From contig MFIE01000018.1 of NCBI GenBank assembly GCA_001778785.1, forward strand, positions 197 through 24,171: 23,975 bases of DNA, read 5' to 3'. The notes beneath the pieces were generated by a model, which did not search any database, was not told where the DNA came from, and was given only the letters and a program-made list of their open reading frames with translations. The stretch's first letter is position 1, and every line of letters starts with the position of its first letter. The position numbers and the translations under genes are program-made. Source of the stretch: Candidatus Giovannonibacteria bacterium RIFCSPLOWO2_01_FULL_46_13 (GTDB lineage: Bacteria > Patescibacteriota > Minisyncoccia > JACPKW01 > UBA11713). Positions 6,578 to 17,794 of this stretch are shown here, in pieces.

Positions 6578-7578
6578 AATCAATTTTTGGAATATTTTTG
6601 CTCTTGCTTTTTGTGGGGGCGCTTTTTGCCGTGAGCTCTCCTGTTATCGACCTTGAAAAAATTTCTATTAATATTCCAGCCGGCGAAAACGAGGAAGCTA
6701 CGAGCACGCCAGAATTAAAAGAAGTTGAAGAAGAACCCGTCCAGGATTTAAAAACAGAAATCGAATCCCTTAAAAAATCAGTCAAAGAAATTTCGGAAAG
6801 TGTGATACTAGAGCCTACTCCAACTCCTCCGCCCGCGCCTCCAGCTGTAAAAAGCGAGGAAATCTACGCAAAGGGCCTGCAGGCCTCCTTAAATATTTTT
6901 TGCTACGATAAGACTGAAGGAGTTTATATCATGGGCTCCGGGGCCATAATCCATCCGTCAGGATATGTTTTAACGAATGCGCATCTTGCGACGCATTTTA
7001 CGGAAGCAGGCACGGAATGTGTCTTGCGGCGAGGGTCTCCGGCGAAGAATTTTGCAAACGCCAAAGTTGTCTGGATCCCAGACCAGACTAAAAAAATTGC
7101 GGATGGCGAAATCCCGATGAATGACGCTGCTATTTTGAAAATAACTTCCATGACGGATGGGTCGGCGGTTGGGAATTTAGAATATTTTAAAATCGATCCA
7201 TTTTATTTAATTAAAGAAGGGGAGAGGCTTTACTCCCTAAATTACCCGACAGAATTTCTTGGCGCGGAGACCGCGCTTCGGGACGCGAATTTAGTTTTCT
7301 CGCTCGGCACGGTTGAGAAAATAGTAACTATAGACGAAGAAACTTCCACTGCCGAAGGAATTTACTTAAAAGGGGAGCTTTCCGCTCAGCACGGCTCTTC
7401 CGGAGGAATTTTTCTTGATTTACAAAATGGAAATGTCGTTGGCTTATTTGTCGGCTTGACCGAAGGCGCGACGACGGCGGACAGGAAGCAGTTTATGTTC
7501 ATGTCCTCGTACCTCGAGAGGATTATGGTGGAAGATAAAGGGATCGGCCTCTCGGCGTTCCTGGCCTCGAGCCCGTAA
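6574..7578 (+). CDS. Membrane-anchored trypsin-like serine protease without PDZ
   Basis: 334 residues. An N-terminal hydrophobic segment (about 4-22) acts as signal or anchor, followed by an acidic Ser/Thr linker, a short coiled-coil-like stretch (about 58-76) and a Pro/Thr-rich spacer (TPTPPPAPPA). The protease domain is exported by inference. The catalytic triad is visible: H137 in TNAHLATHF, D184 in MNDAAILKI, S276 in GSSGG. No PDZ domain follows. Cysteines near residues 109 and 150 could form a disulfide. The start overlaps the sod stop (ATGA). Sequence is distant from the HtrA gene that follows, so this is not a simple tandem copy. Substrate unknown. Confidence 0.8.
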   Translation: MKSIFGIFLLLLFVGALFAVSSPVIDLEKISINIPAGENEEATSTPELKEVEEEPVQDLKTEIESLKKSVKEISESVILEPTPTPPPAPPAVKSEEIYAKGLQASLNIFCYDKTEGVYIMGSGAIIHPSGYVLTNAHLATHFTEAGTECVLRRGSPAKNFANAKVVWIPDQTKKIADGEIPMNDAAILKITSMTDGSAVGNLEYFKIDPFYLIKEGERLYSLNYPTEFLGAETALRDANLVFSLGTVEKIVTIDEETSTAEGIYLKGELSAQHGSSGGIFLDLQNGNVVGLFVGLTEGATTADRKQFMFMSSYLERIMVEDKGIGLSAFLASSP

Positions 7579-7619
7579 TTTTAGAAACAAACTGGCTTCT
7601 ACTTGAGTAAGGATATTTA

Positions 7620-7625
7620 TATAAT
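7620..7625 (+). promoter_or_regulatory. -10 box of the htrA gene
   Basis: Perfect TATAAT, 15 nt before the htrA ATG, in the 62-nt gap after the protease gene. No good -35 at 17 nt. An AAGAAGG lies directly against the ATG, too close to be an ordinary Shine-Dalgarno. Confidence 0.45.
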
Positions 7626-7640
7626 GAAGTCTAAGAAGGT

Positions 7641-8864
7641 ATGGAGCATCTTACAAAAAGCCAATTAATATTTCTGGTTTTGTTGGTAGCGTTTGTGACC
7701 TCGATGGTGACGGGGATTATGACTGTGGCCTTGATTTCGGAAGGATCGGTTGCAGGACCCATACAGACCATCCAGCGCGTAATAGAACGCACGACCGGGC
7801 CGGCAGAGGTTATTGAAAACCCGCCAACAGCCGAGCAAGATACGATAATTAAAATTGTTGAGAACACGAGCCCGGCTGTCGTGAGCATTGTTGCGACAAA
7901 AGATGTGCCGGTGATCGAACAATATTACACGAATCCCTTTGGAGATTTCTTCCCGGATTTTTTGGTGCCGCAATATAGGCAAAGAGGAACCCAAAGGCAG
8001 CAGGTCGGCGCGGGAACGGGATTTTTTGTTGCGGGTGACGGAACTATCGTTACAAATAAACACGTCGTCTCGGACGCGGCCGCGAGTTATTCAGTAATTC
8101 TAAATAACGGCAAGAGTATCGCCGCGAAAGTTTTAGCTTTGGACCCCGTCAAAGATATTGCGGTCATTAAAATCGAAGGTCCGCCGGCTGGAGGATTTCC
8201 GTTTATCCAATTGGGAGACTCAAGCGACCTTAAGGTTGGGCAAACCGTGGTCGCGATTGGAAACGCGCTTGGGGAATTTCAAAACACCGTCTCAACCGGA
8301 GTTGTCTCCGGGCTTTCGCGTACGATCGTCGCTTCCGGCGGAGCTAGCGGCCCGGAAGTTTTGCAGCAGGTCATCCAGACCGACGCCGCGATAAACCCGG
8401 GAAATTCCGGAGGGCCACTCCTGGATATTTCCGGACGCGCGATCGGGATAAATAGCGCGATTGCGGCCGATGCGCAAAATATCGGTTTTGCGATCCCAAT
8501 AAACTCGGTCAAAAAAGCGGTCGAAGATGTTAAGTCTTTCGGACGGATCCGCTACCCATTCCTCGGCGTGAATTACATCATAATAAATCCGGCGATCAAG
8601 GAAGTGAGAAAATTTTCCGTCGATTACGGCGCGCTTGTTACGGCGTCGAACGGGGAGCTTGCCGTAGTGCCAGATTCTCCGGCTAAAAAAGTTGGGATCC
8701 AGCAGGGAGACATTATTTTGGAGATAGATGGCAAGCGAGTGGACCAAAATAACACGCTCGCAGACCAAATTTCTTCGAAGCGGATCGGCGACAAGATTAA
8801 ACTTAAAATTTTGCGCGAAGGCAAGGAGATTTTCCTTGAAGCCGAGCTTGAAGAAAGGACTTAA
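7641..8864 (+). CDS. HtrA/DegP-type serine protease with one PDZ domain
   Basis: Envelope protein quality control protease, 407 residues. An N-terminal membrane anchor (about 9-30) and a linker lead to a trypsin-like domain: TGFFV, TNKHVV with H141, DPVKDIAVIKI with D172, INPGNSGGPLL with S256. A single PDZ domain occupies about residues 310-400 (PAKKVGIQQGDIILEIDGKRV). Classical HtrA proteins have one or two PDZ domains, so this is complete. It has its own promoter and follows the first protease by 62 nt. I do not choose between degP, degS and htrA. Confidence 0.93.
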   Translation: MEHLTKSQLIFLVLLVAFVTSMVTGIMTVALISEGSVAGPIQTIQRVIERTTGPAEVIENPPTAEQDTIIKIVENTSPAVVSIVATKDVPVIEQYYTNPFGDFFPDFLVPQYRQRGTQRQQVGAGTGFFVAGDGTIVTNKHVVSDAAASYSVILNNGKSIAAKVLALDPVKDIAVIKIEGPPAGGFPFIQLGDSSDLKVGQTVVAIGNALGEFQNTVSTGVVSGLSRTIVASGGASGPEVLQQVIQTDAAINPGNSGGPLLDISGRAIGINSAIAADAQNIGFAIPINSVKKAVEDVKSFGRIRYPFLGVNYIIINPAIKEVRKFSVDYGALVTASNGELAVVPDSPAKKVGIQQGDIILEIDGKRVDQNNTLADQISSKRIGDKIKLKILREGKEIFLEAELEERT

Positions 8865-8876
8865 ATCTGCTAAGCT
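8848..8876 (+). promoter_or_regulatory. clpB promoter
   Basis: TTGAAG (8848-8853), 17-nt spacer, TAAGCT (8871-8876) with TGC in front (extended -10). It overlaps the end of htrA. The predicted leader is about 7 nt with no Shine-Dalgarno. No heat-shock element is recognised. Confidence 0.55.
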
Positions 8877-8889
8877 TTAGTTATAAAAC

Positions 8890-11556
8890 ATGCCTCCATT
8901 TCATAATTTTACAGTTAAAGCTCAAGAGGCGATTAGGCGCGCACACGAGCTTGCAATAGAACGAGGACAAAACCAGATTGAGCCAATGCATCTTCTGGCG
9001 GCTTTGGTATTGCAGGACGAAGGAATCGTAATTTCCATTTTAGATAAACTCGAAGTTGATTTAGCTCTCCTGACGGATTCTATTTTGGACGCGCTCGACG
9101 GGCAGGCCCGGACAAATTTAATGGTCTCGCCCCAGCAGATTTATTTAACCCCCGAACTCGGCCGAACTTTGGAAGAAGCGCACAAGGCGGCGACTTCGCT
9201 TAAAGACGAATATATTTCCGCCGAGCATTTATTTTTGGGAATTTTAGAAATTAATTCCCCGGCCAAGGATGTGTTGGGACGTTTTCGGATCGAGAAGGAA
9301 AGAGTCTTGAGAGTTTTGACCGAGCTCCGCGGAAAGGAAAGAGTTTTGGAAGCGGAACCGGATTTGAAGCTGCAAGTTTTGGAACGCTACGCCAGGAACC
9401 TCACTCGTCTTGCCAGGCAGGATAAATTAGACCCCGTAATCGGCCGAGAGGAAGAAATAAAAAGAATAATGCAGATTTTATCCAGGCGCACGAAAAATAA
9501 CCCCGTTTTAATTGGTGAAGCTGGGGTTGGAAAGACGGCGATCGTTGAAGGCTTGGCCGAGAAGATCGCGCGCGGGGACGTCCCGGATATTTTGAAAGAT
9601 AAAGAACTTATATCGCTCGACTTGGCGGCTCTTGTCGCGGGAACGAAATACCGTGGGGAGTTCGAAGAGAGGTTGAAAGGGGTCATGCGCGAACTTGAGC
9701 GCGCCCAGGGGAGGGTGATCCTTTTCATCGACGAGTTGCATACTATAGTAGGGGCCGGAGCGGCCGAGGGAGCGATTGACGCTTCCAATATTTTGAAACC
9801 CGCGCTTGCCAAGGGGGAACTTCACGCGATCGGGGCGACAACTTTGAAAGAGTACCAGAAATATATAGAACGCGACCCGGCGCTAGCCAGGAGGTTCCAA
9901 CCGGTCTACGTCGAAGAGCCTTCGGTGGACGACGCGATTTCGATTTTGCGCGGGCTTAAAGAAAAATATGAATTGCACCATGGGATCCGGATTACCGAAG
10001 ACGCTATCGTCTCCGCGGTACAGCTTTCCTCGCGATATTTAAGCGATAGGTTTTTGCCGGACAAGGCTGTGGACTTAATCGACGAGGCCGCTTCGGCTTT
10101 GCGCTTGGAACTTGATTCCATGCCGGACGAACTTGAAAAAGCTCGAAGAGCCATAATGAAACTTGAAATTGAAAAAGAAGCTTTGAAAAAAGAAACTTCC
10201 CCGATCGCTAAGCAGAAAATGAAGAGTGTGCAGAAAGAAGTCGAAGACTTGAGGGAAAAATCTCGCGACCTTGAAATGCGCTGGAAGAGCGAAAAAGAAA
10301 CCATTGACAACATTAGGCGGCTCAAAAAAGATTTGGAAGTTTTGCGTTCGGAAGCAATGATGGCGGAAAGAAAGGGGGAGCTCGCGAAAGTTGCGGAGAT
10401 AAGTTATGGCCGCATTCCGGAAAATGAAAAGAAGCTCGCGTCGGAAGAGATGCGCCTGAAAAAACTCCAGAAGTCCCGAAGGATTTTGAAAGAAGAAGTC
10501 CGCAGCGAGGATATCGCTGAGGTGGTTTCGAAGTGGACGGGAATCCCCGTGATGAGGATGCTTGAGGAAGAAGCCAAGAAATTATTGCGCGTGGAAGAGG
10601 AATTGAAAAAGCGCGTTGTGGGGCAGGACGAAGCGATTTCCAAAATCGCAAACGCCGTCCGGAGGTCTCGCGCGGGAATTTCGGACGAGGACCGCCCGAT
10701 CGGTTCGTTCATGTTCTTGGGGCCGACCGGAGTTGGGAAGACAGAGCTCGCCCGTTCTCTTGCGGAATTTATGTTTAACGACGAAAAAGCTTTGATCCGC
10801 GTGGACATGTCCGAATTTATGGAACGGCACGCGATTTCGAAATTTATCGGCTCGCCTCCGGGATACGTTGGGTATGAAGAGGGAGGCCAGCTTACAGAAC
10901 TCATCCGCCACAGGCCTTACGCCGTCATCTTGTTCGATGAGATAGAAAAAGCGCACCCGGAAGTATTTAACATAATGCTCCAGGTTTTGGATAACGGGCG
11001 CCTAACGGACGCGAAAGGCAGGCATGTCAACTTTAAGAATTCTATAATCGTCATGACTTCAAACGTCGGCTCGGAATTCGTACACGAGATGGAAAAATTA
11101 GGGTTCGCGGCGGACGAGGAAAGCGCCAAAGAAAAGAAAGAAGAAGACTTGAAAGATAAAATCAGGAAATCTTTGGAGCGCAGGTTCCGGCCGGAATTTT
11201 TGAACCGCTTGGACGAAATAATGATCTTCAACACGCTCTCGAGGGATAACTTGAAATCGATCGTGGAAATACAGCTCGCGCGCATGAAGCAGCGCTTGGC
11301 TAGAAAATTTATCGACATAGAACTTTCGCAGGCCGCAAAAGAATATGTCGCGCAGGAAGGATACGATCCGCACTACGGCGCGCGGCCCTTGAAGCGCTTC
11401 ATCGAATCTAAAATATTAAATCCTCTCGCGGAAAAACTTGTCCGCGGGGCGATCAAAAGCGGGGATAGGGTAATGGTGAACTTGAAATTGGGCGAGCTTG
11501 TAATCGAAGTCGCCCCCAAAATCCGCAGGACCAAAAAACCAGTCGCGGTTGCCTAA
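8890..11556 (+). CDS. clpB: ClpB-type AAA+ disaggregase with a ClpC-like LGF loop
   Basis: Hexameric two-ring ATPase that threads aggregated proteins, 888 residues. The order is a double Clp_N domain (about 1-145), NBD1 with Walker A GEAGVGKT (209-216) and Walker B ILFIDELH, a long coiled-coil M domain (about 400-535), NBD2 with Walker A GPTGVGKT (611-618) and Walker B ILFDEIEKAH, and a C-terminal domain with YGARPLKR. The long M domain (ALKKE, IRRLKKDLE, LAKVAEISYG) is the mark of ClpB. However, an LGF tripeptide at 737-739 in a charged loop before FRPEFLNR is the position of the ClpP-docking loop in ClpC/ClpA. No dnaK, grpE or clpP is in the window. Confidence 0.92.
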   Translation: MPPFHNFTVKAQEAIRRAHELAIERGQNQIEPMHLLAALVLQDEGIVISILDKLEVDLALLTDSILDALDGQARTNLMVSPQQIYLTPELGRTLEEAHKAATSLKDEYISAEHLFLGILEINSPAKDVLGRFRIEKERVLRVLTELRGKERVLEAEPDLKLQVLERYARNLTRLARQDKLDPVIGREEEIKRIMQILSRRTKNNPVLIGEAGVGKTAIVEGLAEKIARGDVPDILKDKELISLDLAALVAGTKYRGEFEERLKGVMRELERAQGRVILFIDELHTIVGAGAAEGAIDASNILKPALAKGELHAIGATTLKEYQKYIERDPALARRFQPVYVEEPSVDDAISILRGLKEKYELHHGIRITEDAIVSAVQLSSRYLSDRFLPDKAVDLIDEAASALRLELDSMPDELEKARRAIMKLEIEKEALKKETSPIAKQKMKSVQKEVEDLREKSRDLEMRWKSEKETIDNIRRLKKDLEVLRSEAMMAERKGELAKVAEISYGRIPENEKKLASEEMRLKKLQKSRRILKEEVRSEDIAEVVSKWTGIPVMRMLEEEAKKLLRVEEELKKRVVGQDEAISKIANAVRRSRAGISDEDRPIGSFMFLGPTGVGKTELARSLAEFMFNDEKALIRVDMSEFMERHAISKFIGSPPGYVGYEEGGQLTELIRHRPYAVILFDEIEKAHPEVFNIMLQVLDNGRLTDAKGRHVNFKNSIIVMTSNVGSEFVHEMEKLGFAADEESAKEKKEEDLKDKIRKSLERRFRPEFLNRLDEIMIFNTLSRDNLKSIVEIQLARMKQRLARKFIDIELSQAAKEYVAQEGYDPHYGARPLKRFIESKILNPLAEKLVRGAIKSGDRVMVNLKLGELVIEVAPKIRRTKKPVAVA

Positions 11557-11568
11557 TCGCGCCCTAAA

Positions 11569-11597
11569 TTGGAAAATATCTAAAAATCTGCTATATT
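11569..11597 (+). promoter_or_regulatory. tRNA-Tyr promoter
   Basis: TTGGAA (11569-11574), 17-nt spacer, TATATT (11592-11597) with a TGC extension. The predicted start is 2-3 nt before the mature tRNA 5' end. Confidence 0.6.
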
Positions 11598-11606
11598 TTC
11601 TAAAAA

Positions 11607-11691
11607 GCGCAGGTGGCGGAGTGGTCAATCGCACGTGGCTGTAAACCACGCGCCCTTACGGGCTACGAAGGTTCGAATCCTTCCCTGCGCA
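11607..11691 (+). tRNA. tRNA-Tyr (GUA)
   Basis: Class II tRNA of 85 nt: acceptor GCGCAGG/CCTGCGC, anticodon stem CGTGG/CCACG around loop CTGTAAA (anticodon GTA), long variable arm (GCCCTTACGGGC), T loop TTCGAAT, discriminator A. CCA is not encoded. Confidence 0.96.
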
Positions 11692-11720
11692 CAACTATTT
11701 AAATAAAAAACTAAATTTGC

Positions 11721-11775
11721 TAAACTGACTTCGGAAAGGAGATACCCGCGGCACGTGTTGTCGGGGGCTTCTTTT
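11721..11775 (+). ncRNA. Possible short transcript: -10 box, orphan Shine-Dalgarno, hairpin, U tail
   Basis: In the 128-nt gap between tRNA-Tyr and atpB. TGC-extended TAAACT (11721-11726) is followed by GGAAAGGAG, then a hairpin CCCGCGGC / GTTG-T-CGGG (11745-11765, one bulged T, two G-T pairs) and a T-rich tail CTTCTTTT. The only ORF after the Shine-Dalgarno is an 11-codon GTG frame. It could be a small RNA of about 45 nt or a decayed gene. Only primary sequence supports it. Confidence 0.3.
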
Positions 11776-11779
11776 ATAT

Positions 11780-11808
11780 TTGAATTCTAAAGGGGATTCT
11801 GCTAAGAT
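11780..11808 (+). promoter_or_regulatory. ATP synthase operon promoter
   Basis: TTGAAT (11780-11785), 17-nt spacer, TAAGAT (11803-11808) with TGC extension; predicted +1 at about 11815, 5 nt before the atpB ATG. It is the best promoter ahead of an eight-gene operon and also lacks a Shine-Dalgarno. Confidence 0.65.
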
Positions 11809-11819
11809 GGAGCGAAGAT

Positions 11820-12560
11820 ATGCATGAAATATCCATAAAAGCCGAAGTGCTTTTTTATTTTATGGGCCTGCCGGTAACGAACGCGCTTTTGCTCGCGGTG
11901 ATAGTTTCGGTGGTTTTGATATCCCTCGCTTTTTATTTACGGAACAGGTTGACGCTTGTGCCCTCGGGAATCCAGAATTTTATCGAATTTTTGATAGACA
12001 AATTGCTGACCCTGATGGATTCCGTTCTGGGCTCGCGCCATCTCTCGGAAAAATACTTGCCGCTTATCGCGACGATTTTTATTTTCATAGTTATCTCAAA
12101 TTGGTTCGGGCTCCTGCCGATAGTCGGCTCGATTGTCTTTAATAACCTCGAACACCACCACTCCTATCCTTTATTGCGCGCCCCGTCGGCCGATTTGAAC
12201 TTCACGATCGCCCTCGCCATAATTTCCGTCTTCGGCGTAAACCTGTTGGGGGCGATGGCTTTGGGGGCAAAAAAGCACTTCTCCAAATTCTTCACCTTAA
12301 AGGACCCAGTTTTTTCATTTGTGGGGCTACTTGAATTTATTTCAGAATTCATTAAAATTATATCGTTCTCTTTCCGCCTTTTTGGAAATGTCTTTGCGGG
12401 CGAAGTATTGCTGGTCATTGTTGGATTCCTGGTGCCCTATTTCATCCCCTTGCCGTTTCTTTTTTTGGAAATATTTGTCGGATTTATTCAGGCATTTATT
12501 TTCTCGATGCTGACTTTGGTGTTCGTCGCCATGGCAGTTCGGGAGGAAGAGGCGCATTAA
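11820..12560 (+). CDS. atpB: F-type ATP synthase subunit a
   Basis: Fo stator subunit that forms the proton half-channels against the c-ring; 246 residues and about five or six membrane helices. The essential arginine is R186 in FSFRLFGNVFAGEVLL. The final helix carries the conserved GFIQAFIFSMLTLVFVAMA. ISNWFGLLPIVGS and the LNFTIALAI stretch are also family features. First gene of the operon, no atpI ahead of it. The start is the ATG directly after the promoter; a weak GAGCGAAG is the only Shine-Dalgarno-like sequence. Confidence 0.95.
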   Translation: MHEISIKAEVLFYFMGLPVTNALLLAVIVSVVLISLAFYLRNRLTLVPSGIQNFIEFLIDKLLTLMDSVLGSRHLSEKYLPLIATIFIFIVISNWFGLLPIVGSIVFNNLEHHHSYPLLRAPSADLNFTIALAIISVFGVNLLGAMALGAKKHFSKFFTLKDPVFSFVGLLEFISEFIKIISFSFRLFGNVFAGEVLLVIVGFLVPYFIPLPFLFLEIFVGFIQAFIFSMLTLVFVAMAVREEEAH

Positions 12561-12577
12561 AGTCGATATTATTAGTA

Positions 12578-12842
<265 letters not shown>

Positions 12843-12844
12843 AA

Positions 12845-13351
12845 ATGTCAGAACTTCTTCACCAACTTGGTATCGACGGTAGGCTCCTTTTAAGCCAAGG
12901 GGTAAATTTTGGGATTGTGCTCGCGGTTTTAACATTTTTTGTTTATAAGCCGCTTGTAAAAATCCTGAATGAACGAAGGGAAAAAATAGAATTCGGTTTA
13001 AGGGGAGCAGAAGTGGTGGAGAAGAAGCTGAAGGAGATGGAGGAAATAAAAGTCCTGAAAATTCAGGAAGGAGAAAAGCAAGCTTTCGAGATTGTGAAAA
13101 CCGCTGAAACGAAAGCTGGGGAGCGCGGAGAAGAAATTGTTTCGGAGGCCGAAGTGAAGGCGGAGGAACTTTTGGCGAAAGCGGCCTTGATCGAAGAGCA
13201 AAGAAGGCTCGAGACCTTAGCCAAACTTTCCGAGGAATCCAAAAGCATGATCAAGAAAGCTTTGGTTAAGATGGTAAACTTGAAGCCGGACGCCATCGAC
13301 GAAGCCTTGATTGAAGAGGCCGCGGGAGAAATTAAGAAATTCAAGGCATGA
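12845..13351 (+). CDS. atpF: F-type ATP synthase subunit b
   Basis: Peripheral stalk subunit, 168 residues. One N-terminal membrane helix (about 19-37) is followed by YKPLVKILNERREKI and a long charged coiled coil, as in the family. Length is typical (about 156-170). It begins 2 nt after the atpE stop and overlaps atpH by 4 nt (ATGA). Only one b-type gene is present, so the stalk is probably a b homodimer. Confidence 0.93.
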   Translation: MSELLHQLGIDGRLLLSQGVNFGIVLAVLTFFVYKPLVKILNERREKIEFGLRGAEVVEKKLKEMEEIKVLKIQEGEKQAFEIVKTAETKAGERGEEIVSEAEVKAEELLAKAALIEEQRRLETLAKLSEESKSMIKKALVKMVNLKPDAIDEALIEEAAGEIKKFKA

Positions 13352-13722
13352 AATATCCCCCCCAAATTTACGCGACCGCGTTTTTAGAGGTTCTTGAAAA
13401 AAACAAAAAAGACGAACCTAAGATTAGGAAAAGGTTTCTCGAGGTTTTGAAGAAAAACGGGGATATCGCGAACTTCGGGAAGATAGCCAAGGAGATGCAG
13501 AAAATCCTTGCCGCTAAAAACGGCGGGAAGGTTGTCGAAATAGAATTTGCCCGCCCGCTTTCGAAAAAGCTCGAAGATAAGGTAAGGGGAATTTTTTCGG
13601 AAAAAGATTTTGTTTCGACCAAGCACAAATCGGAACTTTTGGCGGGAGCGCGAATACTTATAAACGGCGGAAAGGAATTAGATTTTTCTTTCCAGAGGAA
13701 ACTTAGAAAATTATTTTCATAA
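13348..13722 (+). CDS. atpH: F-type ATP synthase subunit delta, short form
   Basis: Links the peripheral stalk to F1. At 124 residues it is about 50 shorter than the usual 175-180. The start (PPQIYATAFLEVL) corresponds to the family N-terminal helix (Y..A.a..L), and the end retains the beta/alpha C-terminal part: EIEFARPLSKKLEDKV..IF and LLAGARILINGGKELDFSFQRKLRKL. The N-terminal six-helix domain must therefore be reduced. Identity is helped by position between b and alpha. It overlaps atpF by 4 nt and ends directly at the atpA start. Confidence 0.85.
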   Translation: MKYPPQIYATAFLEVLEKNKKDEPKIRKRFLEVLKKNGDIANFGKIAKEMQKILAAKNGGKVVEIEFARPLSKKLEDKVRGIFSEKDFVSTKHKSELLAGARILINGGKELDFSFQRKLRKLFS

Positions 13723-15250
13723 ATGGCATACGAAATTCTAGAAAAATTAAAAAAGGAAATTGAAGGTTTTGAATCGGACAAAAGCGCCCGCGACGTTGGG
13801 ATTGTCTCGGAAGTGGGCGACGGCATTTTGCATATCACAGGGCTCGAAGGGGCTTTGGCGCAGGAAATTTTAATGGTGGAAGCGGAGGATGAAGAAATAC
13901 CTTCGCTCGCTTTTAACCTGGAAGAAAATTTAATCGGAGCGGTTATCTTAGGAAATCCCGGAAAAGTTAAAGTCGGATCGCGCGTAGTTAAAACTGGAAA
14001 AGTCTTGTCGCTTAAAGCCGGCGAGGAACTTTTAGGAAGGGTGATAAGCCCGTTGGGGGACCCGATCGACGGCAAGGGAGTAATTTTTTCCGGAAAAGGC
14101 GGGACCGATTATTTCTTGGAACGAAGGGCGCCTTCGGTTGTTGAGAGGGAGAGCGTTAATACGCCTCTGCATACCGGGATTAAAGCGATCGATTCCATGA
14201 TCCCAATCGGCCGCGGGCAAAGGGAGTTGATCATCGGCGACAGGCAGACCGGAAAAACTTCTATTGTGATTGACGCGATTTTAAACCAGCAAAAAGACGC
14301 GGCATCCCTGTCCCCGAATGGGGGGAAGCCGGTGATTTCGATTTACGTCGCGGTCGCGCAAAAAGATTCCAAAGTCGCAAAAATAGTAAAAGTTTTGGAA
14401 GAGAAGGGAGCCATGAAAAATACAATTGTGGTATCCGCTCCGGCTTCAGCTCCGGCCGCGCTTCAATATTTAGCGCCGTTTGCCGGATGCGCCGTCGGGG
14501 AATATTTTATGGACAAAGGAATGGACGCGCTTGTCATTTACGACGACCTTTCGAAACACGCGGACTCTTACCGCGAGCTTTCTTTGCTCCTGCGCCGCCC
14601 GCCGGGACGCGAGGCTTACCCCGGAGATATTTTCTACCTGCACGCGAGGCTTTTGGAACGTGCCGCTAAATTGTCCAAAGAGAAGGGCGGAGGATCGCTT
14701 ACGGCCCTTCCTATTATAGAAACGAAATTAGGCGACGTTTCGGCGTACGTTCCGACAAACGTAATCTCGATTACGGACGGGCAGATTTATCTTGAATCCG
14801 GACTTTTTTACAGGGGTGTTCGTCCTGCGGTAAACGTCGGGCTTTCGGTTTCGCGCGTGGGTTCAGCCGCGCAAACCAAAGCCATGAAAAAAGTTGCCGG
14901 AAAACTTCGCTTGGAGTTGGCGCAATTCAGGGAACTGCAGGCCTTCGTGCAATTTTCTTCGGACTTGGATCCCGACACTCGGAAGAAAATAAAAAGGGGA
15001 GAGCTTTTGACGGAAGTTTTGAAGCAGTCGGATTTGGCGCCCGTACCTTTTGAAAAAGCCGTCATCGTTTTATACGCGGCGATTTCCGGGGCGATGGACG
15101 AAGTCCCCTTGCCCGAAGTTAAGAAATTCGTGGACGGACTTTTGGAATGGATAGAAAAACTTCACAACGACGAAATTCTGGAAGAAATCAGGAAGACCAA
15201 AGATTTTTCGCAGGAGGTCGAGGCTAAATTAAAAGCGGCGATAGAAAACT

Positions 15251-15276
<26 letters not shown>
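13723..15276 (+). CDS. atpA: F-type ATP synthase subunit alpha
   Basis: Non-catalytic nucleotide-binding F1 subunit, 517 residues. P loop GDRQTGKT at 172-179; [29 protein letters not shown] in two contiguous family blocks; the arginine-finger region [35 protein letters not shown]. The start ATG follows the atpH stop with no gap. The 3' end overlaps atpG by 26 nt. Everything expected for a working alpha subunit is present. Confidence 0.97.
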
Positions 15277-17552
<2,276 letters not shown>

Positions 17553-17553
17553 T

Positions 17554-17793
17554 ATGAAGCTGAAAGTTTATTCATTAAAAGGGGTTGAATTCGAAGGCGA
17601 AGCGCGCTCGCTTAACATAAACACAAAGCTTGGCGAAATCACCGTACTCGACAACCACTTGCCGATAATAACCCTCCTCGAAAAAGGAACGGCCAAAATC
17701 GGGCTCGATGGCGGCAAGACGGAAAATATAGAAATCGAATCGGGGTTTCTTGAGATGGATGACGAGAATAATTTAAGCGTCCTTAAAGACTAA
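17554..17793 (+). CDS. atpC: F-type ATP synthase subunit epsilon, lacking the C-terminal helical domain
   Basis: 79 residues against about 130-140 normally. It retains the N-terminal beta-sandwich that joins gamma to the c-ring (VYSLKGVEFEGEARSLNI, GEITVLDNHLPIITLLEKG, ESGFLEM) and stops where the two-helix C-terminal domain would begin. That domain holds the enzyme in an inhibited state when ATP is low, so this form should not inhibit in that way. A clean TAA ends the gene 1 nt before the next ATG, so it is not a frameshift artefact within view. Confidence 0.9.
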   Translation: MKLKVYSLKGVEFEGEARSLNINTKLGEITVLDNHLPIITLLEKGTAKIGLDGGKTENIEIESGFLEMDDENNLSVLKD

Positions 17794-17794
17794 T

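Noticed and set aside
8292..8768. Minus-strand open frame opposite htrA
   Set aside because: Overlaps the PDZ and catalytic regions of a clear gene and has no start signals.
10404..10904. Minus-strand open frame opposite clpB
   Set aside because: Shadow of a conserved gene; low-complexity Ser-rich translation.
13368..14075. Long minus-strand open frame (235 codons) opposite atpH/atpA
   Set aside because: Mirror of strongly biased codons of conserved plus-strand genes; serine/phenylalanine-rich, no family features.
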